Part shown: positions 44,708 to 54,147 of the stretch, one piece after another | Layout of the letters: every line of letters begins with the position of its first letter | Position numbering within the stretch: position 1 is the first letter of the stretch | Assembly (NCBI GenBank): GCA_913060865.1 | Contig: CAJXTU010000001.1 | Location: forward strand, 1 to 64,000 | Source: an uncultured Cycloclasticus sp. | GTDB lineage: Bacteria; Pseudomonadota; Gammaproteobacteria; Methylococcales; Cycloclasticaceae | DNA length: 64,000 nt | Reading direction: 5' to 3' | Notes under the pieces: model-generated | What the model was told of the DNA's origin: nothing | The model's input: only the letters and a program-made list of their open reading frames with translations | Database searches by the model: none | Made by a program: the position numbers and the translations under genes

Positions 44708-45844
44708 ATGTCGCAAAAATTAATAGAAACAGAGGCTAAAAAGAACATCACCGTTATTGGTGGCGTGGTTAACTTGGTGTTGTCGATCCTTAAAATAGGT
44801 TTTGGTTGGTTAGGTCAGTCACACGCGTTAATTGCTGATGGCTTTCATTCTTTGTCCGATTTACTCAGTGATGGTTTGGTGTATTACGCATCGCATCATG
44901 CCGGTCATGAGGCAGATGAAGAGCACCCTTATGGGCACGCGCGGTTTGAAACATTAGCAACGGTTATCTTAGGCTCACTCTTGGTCGCGGTTGCGAGTGC
45001 TATTATTTGGGGAGCTATCGCCCGCTTTTTTAATGATGAGGTTATTACACATGGCTGGTTGATTATAGTAATAGCGATCCTGTCAGTGTTAGCCAAAGAA
45101 GTGATGTTCCACTTAACAATGCGCACAGCCAGGGAAACTCGATCTGATTTATTGAAGGCAAATGCTTGGCACCATAGAAGTGATGCGATTTCATCATTTG
45201 TGGTATTGATTGGGGTGGGTCTCGAGATGGCTGGTTTTCACTATTTTGATTCAATCGCAGCGCTTATTGTGGGCTTGATGGTGGTTAAAATTGGTGTAGA
45301 TTTGGTGTTAGGCGCAAGCAAAGAGTTAGTTGATACTGCTTTAGATGCGGATGTTGTAGAGCAGATCAAACAAGTTATTCTAAGCATTAGTGGGGTTAGA
45401 GAGTTACATTTCTTACGTACCCGGAAAATGGGTGAGACTGCACTGGTGGATGTACATATTCTTGTTGACCCAAAAATAAGTGTGTCTGAGGGTCATTTAA
45501 TCAGCGAAACCGTTCGGTTATCGTTGATTAATGAGGTAGAGAATATTGGTGAGGTCATGGTGCATATTGATCCTGAAGATGATGAAATGTACTCACCCAG
45601 TGTAGCGCTCCCGCTGAGAAAAGAGCTTTTGATGCAGCTTGATAAGGCATGGGAGGGATTGCCTGAAAAAGCGAACATTAAAGATATTAACCTTCATTAT
45701 CTTGAAGGGAATGTGGAGGTAGAAATTGTGTTGCCTTTGGATACAATGAGAAATATTGATCAGGCGGAAGAGTTGTCGGAGAAATTTATAGGTAAAACAT
45801 TAATGATGCCTCAAGTGAAAAGTGCGAAGGTGTTATTTTCATAG
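44708..45844 (+). CDS. Cation diffusion facilitator (FieF-like) transporter
   Basis: A 378-residue protein with six helices. HALIADGFHSLSDLLSD and HRSDAISSFVVLIG carry the two His/Asp metal-binding motifs. A C-terminal cytoplasmic ferredoxin-like domain begins near residue 215 and is longer than in FieF, with a second such segment near 300-378. It should export zinc, iron or a similar divalent ion. Third gene of the PP-loop-TusA-CDF unit. Confidence 0.93.
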   Translation: MSQKLIETEAKKNITVIGGVVNLVLSILKIGFGWLGQSHALIADGFHSLSDLLSDGLVYYASHHAGHEADEEHPYGHARFETLATVILGSLLVAVASAIIWGAIARFFNDEVITHGWLIIVIAILSVLAKEVMFHLTMRTARETRSDLLKANAWHHRSDAISSFVVLIGVGLEMAGFHYFDSIAALIVGLMVVKIGVDLVLGASKELVDTALDADVVEQIKQVILSISGVRELHFLRTRKMGETALVDVHILVDPKISVSEGHLISETVRLSLINEVENIGEVMVHIDPEDDEMYSPSVALPLRKELLMQLDKAWEGLPEKANIKDINLHYLEGNVEVEIVLPLDTMRNIDQAEELSEKFIGKTLMMPQVKSAKVLFS

Positions 45845-45847
45845 GAC

Positions 45848-45894
45848 GCACTCAATTGGTGCAAATCATATTAAGCGTGCACCAAGTTGGTTTT
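45848..45894 (+). promoter_or_regulatory. Tandem NtrC-binding sites upstream of glnA
   Basis: Site 1, GCACTCAATTGGTGCA (45848-45863), closely matches the E. coli glnA enhancer. Site 2, TGCACCAAGTTGGTTTT (45878-45894), has one perfect and one weak half. They lie about 115 and 85 bases before the predicted start of transcription, a usual enhancer range. Confidence 0.85.
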
Positions 45895-45944
45895 AAGAAA
45901 CTAAGCGTTAGACAAATTTCTATGTAATACAAGGGGTTATATTT

Positions 45945-45960
45945 TGGCACAATATGTGCA
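45945..45960 (+). promoter_or_regulatory. Sigma-54 promoter of glnA
   Basis: TGGCACAATATGTGCA has GG at -24 and GC at -12 separated by the required ten bases. Predicted start near 45971, about 45 bases before the ATG. Together with the NtrC sites and ntrBC downstream it shows nitrogen control. Confidence 0.88.
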
Positions 45961-46015
45961 AAAATTACACAAGCTAAACTTATTTTGAAACAAAATTTAA
46001 AAATTAGGAGTAATT

Positions 46016-47425
46016 ATGTCAGCACAAGATGTATTGGATTTAATTAAAGAAAAAGAAGTCGCTTTTGTTGATTTCCGTTTCGTTGATACGATTGGTAAGG
46101 AACAGCACGTAACCGTTCCATCACACACGATGGATGAAAGTGTATTTGAAGACGGTAAAATGTTTGACGGCTCATCCATCGCAGGTTGGAAAGGTATTAA
46201 CGAATCAGACATGATTTTAATGCCAGACGCTTCAACAGCTGTATTAGATCCATTTTTTGATGATGTAACACTGATTATTCGTTGTGACGTTGTTGAACCA
46301 AGCGACATGTCTGGCTACGAACGTGACCCACGTTCAATTGCTAAAAGAGCGGAAGAGTATCTTCAGTCAACAGGTATTGGCGACACGGCTTATTTTGGCC
46401 CAGAAAATGAATTCTTTGTATTTGATGATATTCGTTGGAACACAGATATGTCAGGCTCTTTCTATAAAATTGACTCTGAAGAAGCCGGTTGGAATTCAGA
46501 TAAAGATTATGAAAGTGGCAATATGGGGCATCGCCCGGGCGTCAAAGGTGGTTATTTCCCAGTACCTCCAGTCGATTCACTTCACGATATGCGTGCAGCA
46601 ATGTGCTTAACACTTGAAGAAATGGGCCAAGAAACAGAAGTTCATCACCACGAAGTGGCAACAGCAGGCCAGTGTGAAATTGGCACGGTGTTTAATACGC
46701 TGGTAAAGAAAGCGGATGAAGTGTTAGAGCTTAAATATGTGGTTCAAAACGTTGCGCATGCATACGGTAAAACGGCAACTTTTATGCCTAAACCAATCGT
46801 TGGTGACAACGGTAATGGTATGCACGTTCACCAATCTATCTTTAAAGATGGTAAAGCATTGTTTTCAGGTGATTTATACGGTGGTTTATCAGAAACTGCG
46901 TTGTTCTACATTGGCGGCATCATCAAGCACGCAAAAGCAATTAACGCGTTTGCTAATGCATCAACGAACAGCTACAAACGCTTAGTCCCAGGCTTTGAAG
47001 CACCTGTTATGTTGGCTTATTCAGCACGCAACCGTTCAGCATCAATTCGTATTCCTTTTGTTGCAAATCCTAAAGGCCGTCGAATTGAAGTTCGTTTTGG
47101 TGATTCAACAGCTAACCCATACTTATGCTTCTCAGCAATGTTAATGGCTGGCCTTGACGGTATTAAGAATAAGATCCACCCAGGCGAAGCAATGGATAAA
47201 GATCTTTATGACTTACCAGCTGAAGAAGAAGCGGCGATTCCACAAGTAGCGACATCGTTCGATGAGGCGCTTGCAGCCTTAGACGAAGATCGTGCTTTCT
47301 TAACAGAAGGTGGCGTGTTTACTGATGACATGATTGATGGTTATATTGACCTTAAAATGGAAGAAGTGACTCGCTTACGTATGAGCACTCACCCTGTTGA
47401 GTTTGATATGTACTACAGCTTGTAA
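46016..47425 (+). CDS. glnA: Glutamine synthetase, type I
   Basis: A 469-residue enzyme with [43 protein letters not shown] and the adenylylation loop [10 protein letters not shown] whose Tyr is the target of GlnE. It joins ammonia and glutamate using ATP, as a dodecamer. Ribosome site TAGGAG before the ATG. Controlled by the sigma-54 promoter and NtrC sites upstream. Confidence 0.99.
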   Translation: MSAQDVLDLIKEKEVAFVDFRFVDTIGKEQHVTVPSHTMDESVFEDGKMFDGSSIAGWKGINESDMILMPDASTAVLDPFFDDVTLIIRCDVVEPSDMSGYERDPRSIAKRAEEYLQSTGIGDTAYFGPENEFFVFDDIRWNTDMSGSFYKIDSEEAGWNSDKDYESGNMGHRPGVKGGYFPVPPVDSLHDMRAAMCLTLEEMGQETEVHHHEVATAGQCEIGTVFNTLVKKADEVLELKYVVQNVAHAYGKTATFMPKPIVGDNGNGMHVHQSIFKDGKALFSGDLYGGLSETALFYIGGIIKHAKAINAFANASTNSYKRLVPGFEAPVMLAYSARNRSASIRIPFVANPKGRRIEVRFGDSTANPYLCFSAMLMAGLDGIKNKIHPGEAMDKDLYDLPAEEEAAIPQVATSFDEALAALDEDRAFLTEGGVFTDDMIDGYIDLKMEEVTRLRMSTHPVEFDMYYSL

Positions 47426-47442
47426 GTTTTACTAAAGCTGTG

Positions 47443-47471
47443 AAAAACCCCGCATTTGCGGGGTTTTTTTT
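47443..47471 (+). terminator. Terminator after glnA
   Basis: ACCCCGCA and TGCGGGGT form the stem with a short loop, preceded by A and followed by eight T. It lies 18 bases after the stop. Confidence 0.95.
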
Positions 47472-47529
47472 GCACAAAATTTAAGAAATGTGGTCTTATA
47501 TTTATAGAGTCATCAGAAAGGGACAGCAT

Positions 47530-48030
47530 ATGAAATATAGTATTTTTTTAATCAGCGTTTTTTTAGTTAGTTTTGTCCAGGCCGATGTTTATAAATACAC
47601 TAACAAACAAGGTAAAACAGCGTATTCTGATACACCTGTAGTGGGGGCTGAGAAAGTTGTCGTGCCACCGGTTATGACGTATGAAGCGCCTACTATTCCA
47701 ACAAAAGAAACGGCTGCTGTAGAACAGAAGAAAGAGTCCACAGAGGAAAGTATTCCTTATAGTTACTTAAAGGTTATCTCGCCTATTGAGCAGAGTACGG
47801 TTAGGAGTAACCAAGGGATTGTAAATGTAAGCTACGACTTGCAGCCGGCATTGCAAAAAGGGGACAGCATTGAGTTGTTGGTTGATGGTGTTGTTCGGGA
47901 AGGTTTTAATATTCAAGGAATAGAACGAGGTGCGCATGTTGTCCAAGTACAGGTTATAGCTGAGAATGGCGATATAAAAATTAGTAGCTCTAGGGTGACA
48001 TTTTATTTACAGCGCAGCTCAAAGTCATAA
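47530..48030 (+). CDS. DUF4124 domain exported protein
   Basis: A 166-residue protein from the ATG at 47530, where AAAGGGA is a good ribosome site; an upstream ATG at 47488 has none. A signal peptide (YSIFLISVFLVSFVQA) precedes the DUF4124 motif DVYKYTNKQGKTAYSDTP, and a C-terminal Ig-like beta domain follows (INVSYDLQPALQKGDSIELLVDG-type pattern). Often found between glnA and ntrB in gammaproteobacteria; function unknown. Confidence 0.85.
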   Translation: MKYSIFLISVFLVSFVQADVYKYTNKQGKTAYSDTPVVGAEKVVVPPVMTYEAPTIPTKETAAVEQKKESTEESIPYSYLKVISPIEQSTVRSNQGIVNVSYDLQPALQKGDSIELLVDGVVREGFNIQGIERGAHVVQVQVIAENGDIKISSSRVTFYLQRSSKS

Positions 48031-48174
48031 AGGTTTGTTGTCCGAAGATCAGATAAACAAATAGATTTGCACTATATTGGTGCGATCTGTAGTTAGTGAT
48101 CACTCTGGCGGGCCTACTCTATTTAAGCTGAGAGGCTTGAGTTATTTGGCGCGCTAATTGCTAATCATTCAGGA

Positions 48175-49245
48175 ATGGAAAAACAAACCTACATGTCTAA
48201 CTCTGTGATGGAGCAACTCTCCATCGGAATTCTGGTGCTTAATAAACGGAATGAATTGATTTATATAAACAATGCTGCCGAAGAATTATTAGATATTAGT
48301 GAGCGAAAAGCCATTGGTATTAAAATTGAACGACTATTTGAGCTAGCTAGTTTTAATATAATAGGGGCATTAAAGCGTTGTAGAAGAGAGGGAGCTAAAA
48401 TCACAGAGCATTTGGTGTCGATAAACTGCCCTAGTGGGGTAAAAAGAAACATCAGTTTATCTATGACGCTTATATCTACAGACCATGATAATGACGACGC
48501 TATGCTGATTGAAATGGTGGATTTTAACCATTATTTGCAAATAGATCATGAAGAGAAATTACTAGCACAAAATGAACTAGCAACGGATATGTTGCGTGGC
48601 CTCGCGCATGAAATAAAAAACCCGTTAGGGGGAATACGTGGAGCAGCTCAGTTACTCTCAAAGGAACTCGAGGGAAAATTCACCGATTATATTCATGTCA
48701 TTATTGAAGAAGCAGATCGCCTAAGAACGCTGGTTGATAGAATGTTAGGTTCTTCTGAAGTACCTAATCATCAATATATTAATATTCACGTCATCCTGGA
48801 GCGAGTTCGTCAATTAGTAGAAGCAGAAGTCAGCGATAAAATAGTTATAAAAACAGATTATGACCCCAGCATACCAGACATCAAAGCGGATAAAGATCAG
48901 CTTATTCAAGCGTTATTAAATGTTGTTAGAAATGCAACGCAAGCGGTAGATAATGGTGGAAATATTATTCTTAGAACAAGAATACACAGAAACTTTACCA
49001 TTGGTGAAGAAATGCGAAAACTAGCAGTAAAAATCGACATTATTGATGATGGACCCGGCATCGAAAAAGAGATGCAAACGAAAATTTTCTATCCGATGGT
49101 GACAGGAAGAACGGAGGGAACGGGTTTAGGGCTATCGATTGCACAAACGAATGTGCAGCGCCATAACGGAATAATTGAGGTGACTAGTGAGCCAGGTAAA
49201 ACGGTGTTTTCAACAATATTGCCATTAGAAAAAAAGCAAGGATGA
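48175..49245 (+). CDS. glnL: Nitrogen regulation sensor kinase NtrB
   Basis: A 356-residue kinase with an N-terminal PAS domain (IGILVLNKRNELIYINNAAEELLDIS), the phospho-acceptor His in RGLAHEIKNPLGGIRGAAQLLS, and ATPase boxes NVVRNATQAV, DDGPGIEKE and GRTEGTGLGLSIAQ. It phosphorylates NtrC under nitrogen limitation, controlled by PII. The ATG at 48175 directly abuts its ribosome site (AGGA); 48193 is an alternative. Cytoplasmic. Confidence 0.96.
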   Translation: MEKQTYMSNSVMEQLSIGILVLNKRNELIYINNAAEELLDISERKAIGIKIERLFELASFNIIGALKRCRREGAKITEHLVSINCPSGVKRNISLSMTLISTDHDNDDAMLIEMVDFNHYLQIDHEEKLLAQNELATDMLRGLAHEIKNPLGGIRGAAQLLSKELEGKFTDYIHVIIEEADRLRTLVDRMLGSSEVPNHQYINIHVILERVRQLVEAEVSDKIVIKTDYDPSIPDIKADKDQLIQALLNVVRNATQAVDNGGNIILRTRIHRNFTIGEEMRKLAVKIDIIDDGPGIEKEMQTKIFYPMVTGRTEGTGLGLSIAQTNVQRHNGIIEVTSEPGKTVFSTILPLEKKQG

Positions 49246-49321
49246 AGCTAGTGAATGATGAGGCATGGGTGGCTAAACGAAAAGCTAGCCAATTTAGACA
49301 GAGCAAAGGAACGTAATAAGT

Positions 49322-50731
49322 ATGGGTGAAAAGCTAAAAGTATGGGTTGTAGACGATGATCGCTCAATAAGGTGGGTATTGGAGACAGCTCTTAAGAGGG
49401 AAGGTTTTCAGGTCACTAGTTTTGAGAATGCAGAAGGCATAATGAGCCTCATGCACAAAGATATGCCTGATGTGCTGCTGACCGACATTCGGATGCCCGG
49501 AAAAAATGGGATTGAATTATTAGCAGACTTACAAGATAAATTTCCAAACCTGCCGGTTATTGTCATGACAGCTCATTCTGATATGGATAGTGCGGTTTCA
49601 GCCTATGATGGCGGTGCTTTTGAGTATTTGCCTAAACCATTTGATGTAGATGAAGTGGTCAATCAGGTGGAGCGCGCGTACGAGCACCATAAAAAGAAAG
49701 TGAATGTTGATAATAAACGAGCTCAGGAAGAAGCGAGTGAATCAGGCATTATAGGAAGTGCACCGGCTATGCAGGTGGTTTTTCGAGCCATTGGGCGCTT
49801 ATCTCGATCTAACATAACGGTCATGGTGAATGGAGAGTCTGGCACAGGTAAAGAGCTGGTTGCTAAAGCACTTCATCAACACAGTCTCAGAAAGGAAAAA
49901 CCTTTTATTGCGTTAAATATGGCTGCAATTCCCAGAGATTTATTAGAATCAGAACTGTTTGGGCATGAAAAAGGAGCCTTTACGGGCGCAACGAGTCGTC
50001 GTAAAGGGCGCTTTGAACAAGCAGATGGGGGTACCTTGTTCTTAGATGAAATTGGTGATATGCCGGCAGAGATGCAAACACGTTTGTTGCGAGTATTATC
50101 AGATGGAGAGTTTTTCTCGGTGGGTGGCCATCAACCCATTAAAGTAGATGTTCGGATTATTGCTGCGACACACCAGGGGCTTGAGAAATTGGTCGAAGAA
50201 AAATTTTTTAGAGAAGACTTATTTCATCGCTTGAATGTTGTAAGAATCAGAATCCCACCGATTAGAGAGCGACGCGAAGATATTCCATTATTACTCAAAC
50301 ACTTTTTGGCTAAAGCGGCAAAGGAGTTGAGGGATGATGTCAAAGTATTAGATGCAGAATCAATGCGTTACCTATCTAGTCTGCCTTGGTCGGGCAATGT
50401 TAGGCAAATTGAAAATACCTGTCATTTACTAACGGCGATGTGCCCCAGTAATACCATTCAACTAGATGACTTACCTGAAGAGTTGAGAAACGTGAAAGTT
50501 GCTACTGAAACATTGGTTGACGGTGATTGGTTGGATGCGGCTAAAGTAGACATTAAGAACAGACTGTTAGCAGCTGAGCCAGATATTGCGAAAAGAGTAG
50601 TGGCTTCGATAGAAAAATTGTTAATTATGCAGGCGCTTGAAGTGACGAATGGTCGTCGGCAAGAAGCAGCAAAGCTTTTAGGCCTTGGGCGTAATACGCT
50701 AACACGAAAGATTAAAGATTTTAGTGCTTAA
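49322..50731 (+). CDS. glnG: Nitrogen regulation response regulator NtrC
   Basis: A 469-residue protein: receiver with phospho-Asp in DVLLTDIRMPGKNG, AAA+ sigma-54 activator with GESGTGKELVAKALHQH and GAFTGA, and a C-terminal Fis-type helix-turn-helix (RRQEAAKLLGLGRNTLTRKIKD). It activates the glnA promoter above. Its stop overlaps the convergent pyrD gene by 4 bases. Confidence 0.98.
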   Translation: MGEKLKVWVVDDDRSIRWVLETALKREGFQVTSFENAEGIMSLMHKDMPDVLLTDIRMPGKNGIELLADLQDKFPNLPVIVMTAHSDMDSAVSAYDGGAFEYLPKPFDVDEVVNQVERAYEHHKKKVNVDNKRAQEEASESGIIGSAPAMQVVFRAIGRLSRSNITVMVNGESGTGKELVAKALHQHSLRKEKPFIALNMAAIPRDLLESELFGHEKGAFTGATSRRKGRFEQADGGTLFLDEIGDMPAEMQTRLLRVLSDGEFFSVGGHQPIKVDVRIIAATHQGLEKLVEEKFFREDLFHRLNVVRIRIPPIRERREDIPLLLKHFLAKAAKELRDDVKVLDAESMRYLSSLPWSGNVRQIENTCHLLTAMCPSNTIQLDDLPEELRNVKVATETLVDGDWLDAAKVDIKNRLLAAEPDIAKRVVASIEKLLIMQALEVTNGRRQEAAKLLGLGRNTLTRKIKDFSA

Positions 50732-51657
50732 AAATCGAGACTACCAACTAACTCGGATAAGTGGTTAAGCTGATGCGTATCTAAGTAATCAGCAATACCA
50801 TCATTAATTTTTTTACTGAGTAGTGGGTCATAAAATAACCCAGTGCCAAGCCCTATGGCACTAGCGCCGGCAATAATAAACTCCAGTGCATCGTTAACGG
50901 TTGTGATACCACCTTGTCCAATAATAGGAATGTTATGCGATTTACAAACTTGATATACTTGATGGACCTTTAGCAAGGCAATCGGTTTGATGGCTGGGCC
51001 TGAAAGGCCGCCTTGTACATTACCAATAATCGGAGTTCTAGTTTTGGTGTCAATGGCCATACCCATCAGCGTATTAATCACCGAGAAAGCATCACTACCA
51101 GCTTCAATGCAGCGTTTAGCATTATCAGCAATATTGGTTTGGTTGGGTGATAGTTTAGTGATGATGGGCTTCTTTGTTACCGAACGACATGCTTCAACAA
51201 CGCGGGCGGACATCTCTGGATCATTACCAAAGGTGACGCCACCTTCCTTTACGTTGGGGCAGGAGATATTTATTTCTATGGCATCAACAGGTGACTGATC
51301 AAATAAGCGAGTGACTTCTGCGTATTCTTCAATCGTAGAGCCGGAAACATTGGCAATAAAGCGGGTTTGATCGAAGTCTAAAGAGGGCAAAATATCGTTT
51401 ACAACTTTATTTGCCCCCGGATTTTGTAGCCCAATGGCATTTAACATGCCTGATGGTGTTTCATAAATACGGTGGGTTGGGTTGCCGGGACGTGCTTCAA
51501 GAGTTGTACCTTTTAGGCAAACAGCACCAATATCTTGATGTGAAAATCCATCAACGCGGGTATATTCTTCACCGAATCCAACACAGCCTGATAATAATAC
51601 AACAGGTGTTTGTAATCGCATTCCACAAAAATAAGAGGCTAATTTAGGATGTAACAT
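50728..51657 (-). CDS. pyrD: Dihydroorotate dehydrogenase, class 1B type
   Basis: A 309-residue FMN protein with the active-site Cys in EINISCPNVKEGG, QNPGANKV and the FMN-binding GQGGITTVNDALEFIIAGASAIGLGTG. The lack of an N-terminal membrane extension and the GGLSGPAIKPIALLKV motif place it in class 1B, which normally pairs with PyrK and uses NAD. Gammaproteobacteria more often have the membrane class 2 enzyme. No PyrK is encoded nearby. It catalyses the fourth step of pyrimidine synthesis, or a related reaction. Confidence 0.9.
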   Translation of the reverse strand: MLHPKLASYFCGMRLQTPVVLLSGCVGFGEEYTRVDGFSHQDIGAVCLKGTTLEARPGNPTHRIYETPSGMLNAIGLQNPGANKVVNDILPSLDFDQTRFIANVSGSTIEEYAEVTRLFDQSPVDAIEINISCPNVKEGGVTFGNDPEMSARVVEACRSVTKKPIITKLSPNQTNIADNAKRCIEAGSDAFSVINTLMGMAIDTKTRTPIIGNVQGGLSGPAIKPIALLKVHQVYQVCKSHNIPIIGQGGITTVNDALEFIIAGASAIGLGTGLFYDPLLSKKINDGIADYLDTHQLNHLSELVGSLDF

Positions 51658-51716
51658 TTGCTGGGAGATAGTGAGATAATAAGCAGAATTATACCAGTTA
51701 ACTAAAGGCTAGCATC

Positions 51717-52175
51717 ATGATACACGTTGTTTTATTTGAGCCAGAAATCCCCCCTAATACTGGGAATGTGATGCGCCTTTGTGCCAATACGGGCGCTCGA
51801 TTAAGTTTAATTCATCCATTAGGTTTTGAGATTAATGATAAGCAATTAAGGCGAGCAGGGATGGATTATCGTGATGTAGCGGATGTTAAAGAGTATCAAA
51901 ACTTTGATGAGTTTTTAGCGACAGAAAAGCCTAATAGAGTCTATGCCTTTTCCAGGTTTGCTAAAAATAACTATGCGCAAGTCAGTTATAAAAATGGCGA
52001 TGCGTTAGTCTTTGGCCCAGAAACAAGAGGCTTACCAGCCGACATAATGCAGCTGTTACCCGAACAGCAACGTATTCTCATTCCAATGAAAGAAGGCAAT
52101 AGAAGTCTTAATCTATCAAACTCTGTTGCTGTGGCGGTTTATGAAGCCTGGCGTCAACACGACTTTAAATGGTAA
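51717..52175 (+). CDS. trmL: tRNA (cytidine(34)-2'-O)-methyltransferase TrmL
   Basis: A 152-residue SPOUT methyltransferase: FEPEIPPNTGNVMRLCANTGARLSLIHPLGF, FGPETRGLP and IPMKEGNRSLNLSNSVAVAVYEAWRQ. It methylates the wobble position of leucine tRNAs. Divergent from pyrD and convergent with gpsA, seven bases apart. Confidence 0.96.
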   Translation: MIHVVLFEPEIPPNTGNVMRLCANTGARLSLIHPLGFEINDKQLRRAGMDYRDVADVKEYQNFDEFLATEKPNRVYAFSRFAKNNYAQVSYKNGDALVFGPETRGLPADIMQLLPEQQRILIPMKEGNRSLNLSNSVAVAVYEAWRQHDFKW

Positions 52176-52182
52176 AGAAGGC

Positions 52183-53193
52183 TTAACCTAACTGAGGCAC
52201 AGATTGCTGAGCTCGCGTGAGGAGATACCTAACGGCAACCTCAGGGGCGAGGCCCTCATATAAAATGCGGTACGTTTGAATACAAATAGGCATATCAAGT
52301 GACCACTTTTTGCAGATCGCATGCACTTCACGGGCGGCATGAATACCTTCAACTTCTTGCCCAATGGTTTGCTTTGCCTCTGCAGGTGTTTTACCTTGGC
52401 CAAGTTGCAAGCCAAGGCGACGATTGCGAGACTTGTCATCGGTACATGTCAATACAAGGTCTCCAACGCCGGCTAGGCCAAGAAAAGAACTTTCTGAGCA
52501 TTGGTAGATATTACCAAGCTGTACCATTTCGGTTAAACCTAACGTAATTAACGCTGCGCGAGCATTTGCTCCGAACCCTAAGCCGTCGGAAATACCAGCG
52601 GCAATGGCGAGTATGTTTTTCATCGAGCCGCCAATTTCGGCGCTGGCAATGTTATCACTCGGAAAGGCCAAAAAATTTGAAGTTCTGATCGCGTTAGCAA
52701 CAGATGTGGCGACTTTAATGTCAGGGGAGGCAACCACCACAGCCGTTGGTAAATTCTCGGCAACTTCAAGTGCAAAGCTAGGTCCGGATATTAACGCGAC
52801 GTTAGTATCTTTGCCTAAGGTATCAAAAACTACCTCGTGTGCTAGTAAACCGGTATCGGTTTCAAATCCCTTAGTTATCCAGGTAAGCGTGCAGTTTTCC
52901 TGAAGGACTGGCTGACATTTAAGCAAGGTTTCTCTAAAGGCGTGACTGGGTACAGCGAGCATTAAAAATGTATGTTCGGCAACCGTTTGCTCTAAATTAT
53001 CTGAAACATCTAATGTTTTAGGGAAATTAGTACCGGGAAGAAACTGGGTATTACAGTTGTCTAAACGAAGTTGTTGAATATGCGCAGGGTTATGCCCCCA
53101 TAACGTAACATGATGACCTGAGCGAGCCATCATGATGGCCATGGCAGTGCCCCATGAGCCAGCACCAAGAACTGCTATTTTCTTTGGGGTCAT
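52183..53193 (-). CDS. gpsA: Glycerol-3-phosphate dehydrogenase [NAD(P)+]
   Basis: A 336-residue protein with the NAD site AVLGAGSWGTAMAIMMARSGH, GPSFALEVAENLPTAVVVAS and catalytic Lys in GGSMKNILAIAAGISDGLGFGANARAAL. It supplies glycerol-3-phosphate for phospholipids. Last gene of the arsR-rhodanese-secB-gpsA operon. Confidence 0.97.
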   Translation of the reverse strand: MTPKKIAVLGAGSWGTAMAIMMARSGHHVTLWGHNPAHIQQLRLDNCNTQFLPGTNFPKTLDVSDNLEQTVAEHTFLMLAVPSHAFRETLLKCQPVLQENCTLTWITKGFETDTGLLAHEVVFDTLGKDTNVALISGPSFALEVAENLPTAVVVASPDIKVATSVANAIRTSNFLAFPSDNIASAEIGGSMKNILAIAAGISDGLGFGANARAALITLGLTEMVQLGNIYQCSESSFLGLAGVGDLVLTCTDDKSRNRRLGLQLGQGKTPAEAKQTIGQEVEGIHAAREVHAICKKWSLDMPICIQTYRILYEGLAPEVAVRYLLTRAQQSVPQLG

Positions 53194-53207
53194 CTTAGGT
53201 AGCTTAT

Positions 53208-53669
53208 TTAATTTGCTTTACTGGTATCATTTTCTTGAATGTGTTGAGCATATAAGGCATCAAAATTAACAGGGTTTAGCAGCATGGGTGGAAAACCGCC
53301 TTTTGTGACAATCTCGGAAACGACTTCACGTAAATAAGGAAATAAGACACTAGGGCAAAAACTACCTAAAAGCGGACCTATTTCTGAATCTGAGAACCCT
53401 TTAACACCGAAAATTCCTACCTGAGTAGCTTCAACAAGGTAGGCTACTTTGTCGTTATTTTTAACAGTGACAGTAACGGTAATCGATACTTCAAAAAGAT
53501 CCTGAGGTGCTTTTTTTGCATTGCTGTTTAGATTGATATCGACGGCGGGGTCCCATTTTTCGGTAAAAACAACGGGTGTATTTGGTGACTCAAAAGACAG
53601 GTCTTTTACAAAAAGTTTTTGAATTGCAAATTGTTTTTCAGGTGCAGCAGTTGGTTCGGTAGAGGCCAT
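53208..53669 (-). CDS. secB: Protein-export chaperone SecB
   Basis: A 153-residue acidic protein with FAIQKLFVKDLSFESPN and the end PPMLLNPVNFDALYAQHIQEN. A tetramer that keeps preproteins unfolded for SecA. It lies between the rhodanese and gpsA genes, as in E. coli, but without the usual grxC. Confidence 0.97.
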   Translation of the reverse strand: MASTEPTAAPEKQFAIQKLFVKDLSFESPNTPVVFTEKWDPAVDINLNSNAKKAPQDLFEVSITVTVTVKNNDKVAYLVEATQVGIFGVKGFSDSEIGPLLGSFCPSVLFPYLREVVSEIVTKGGFPPMLLNPVNFDALYAQHIQENDTSKAN

Positions 53670-53693
53670 GTGGATTCCAAATAAGAGAAAGGT

Positions 53694-54119
53694 TTATTTT
53701 TTAACGAGTGGCATTCCGGCGTCTTTCCACGCTTGGATACCACCACTCAACGCATATACGTTGCTGAGGCCGAGCTTGCCTAAGGTTTTGCATGCCTCAT
53801 CAGATCGTGTTCCAGATTTACAATAAAATAGAAGTGGGCGTCCTTCATGTTTATTTAGTTTTTCGATACTGTCTTTTATCTCTGGAAGAGGAATTAATAT
53901 AGCATCTGAAATGTGGCCGTCTTTAAACTCAGCCTTGTTACGGGTGTCAATAACAACAGCCTCTTCACGGTTAATTAACCGAACCGCTTCGGGAGGGGAG
54001 ATGAGTTTATATTTACGCGTAGCGTCACTAAAAATAGTTTGTAGCAGTAAGACAATAACAAGCAGTAGTGCAGCAAATAGCAGGCTATGATTGCTTATAA
54101 ATTCAAAATAAATATCCAT
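53694..54119 (-). CDS. Membrane-anchored rhodanese-like protein (YibN type)
   Basis: A 141-residue protein with an N-terminal helix (LLFAALLLVIVLLLQTIF) and a rhodanese domain: VVIDTRNKAEFKDGHISDAILIP and the active-site loop LFYCKSGTRSDEA with persulfide Cys. It probably handles persulfide sulfur at the membrane. An ArsR-type regulator gene lies 28 bases upstream. Confidence 0.92.
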   Translation of the reverse strand: MDIYFEFISNHSLLFAALLLVIVLLLQTIFSDATRKYKLISPPEAVRLINREEAVVIDTRNKAEFKDGHISDAILIPLPEIKDSIEKLNKHEGRPLLFYCKSGTRSDEACKTLGKLGLSNVYALSGGIQAWKDAGMPLVKK

Positions 54120-54147
54120 CTAGGGGAAACCTTGGTGAGCGATTAAG

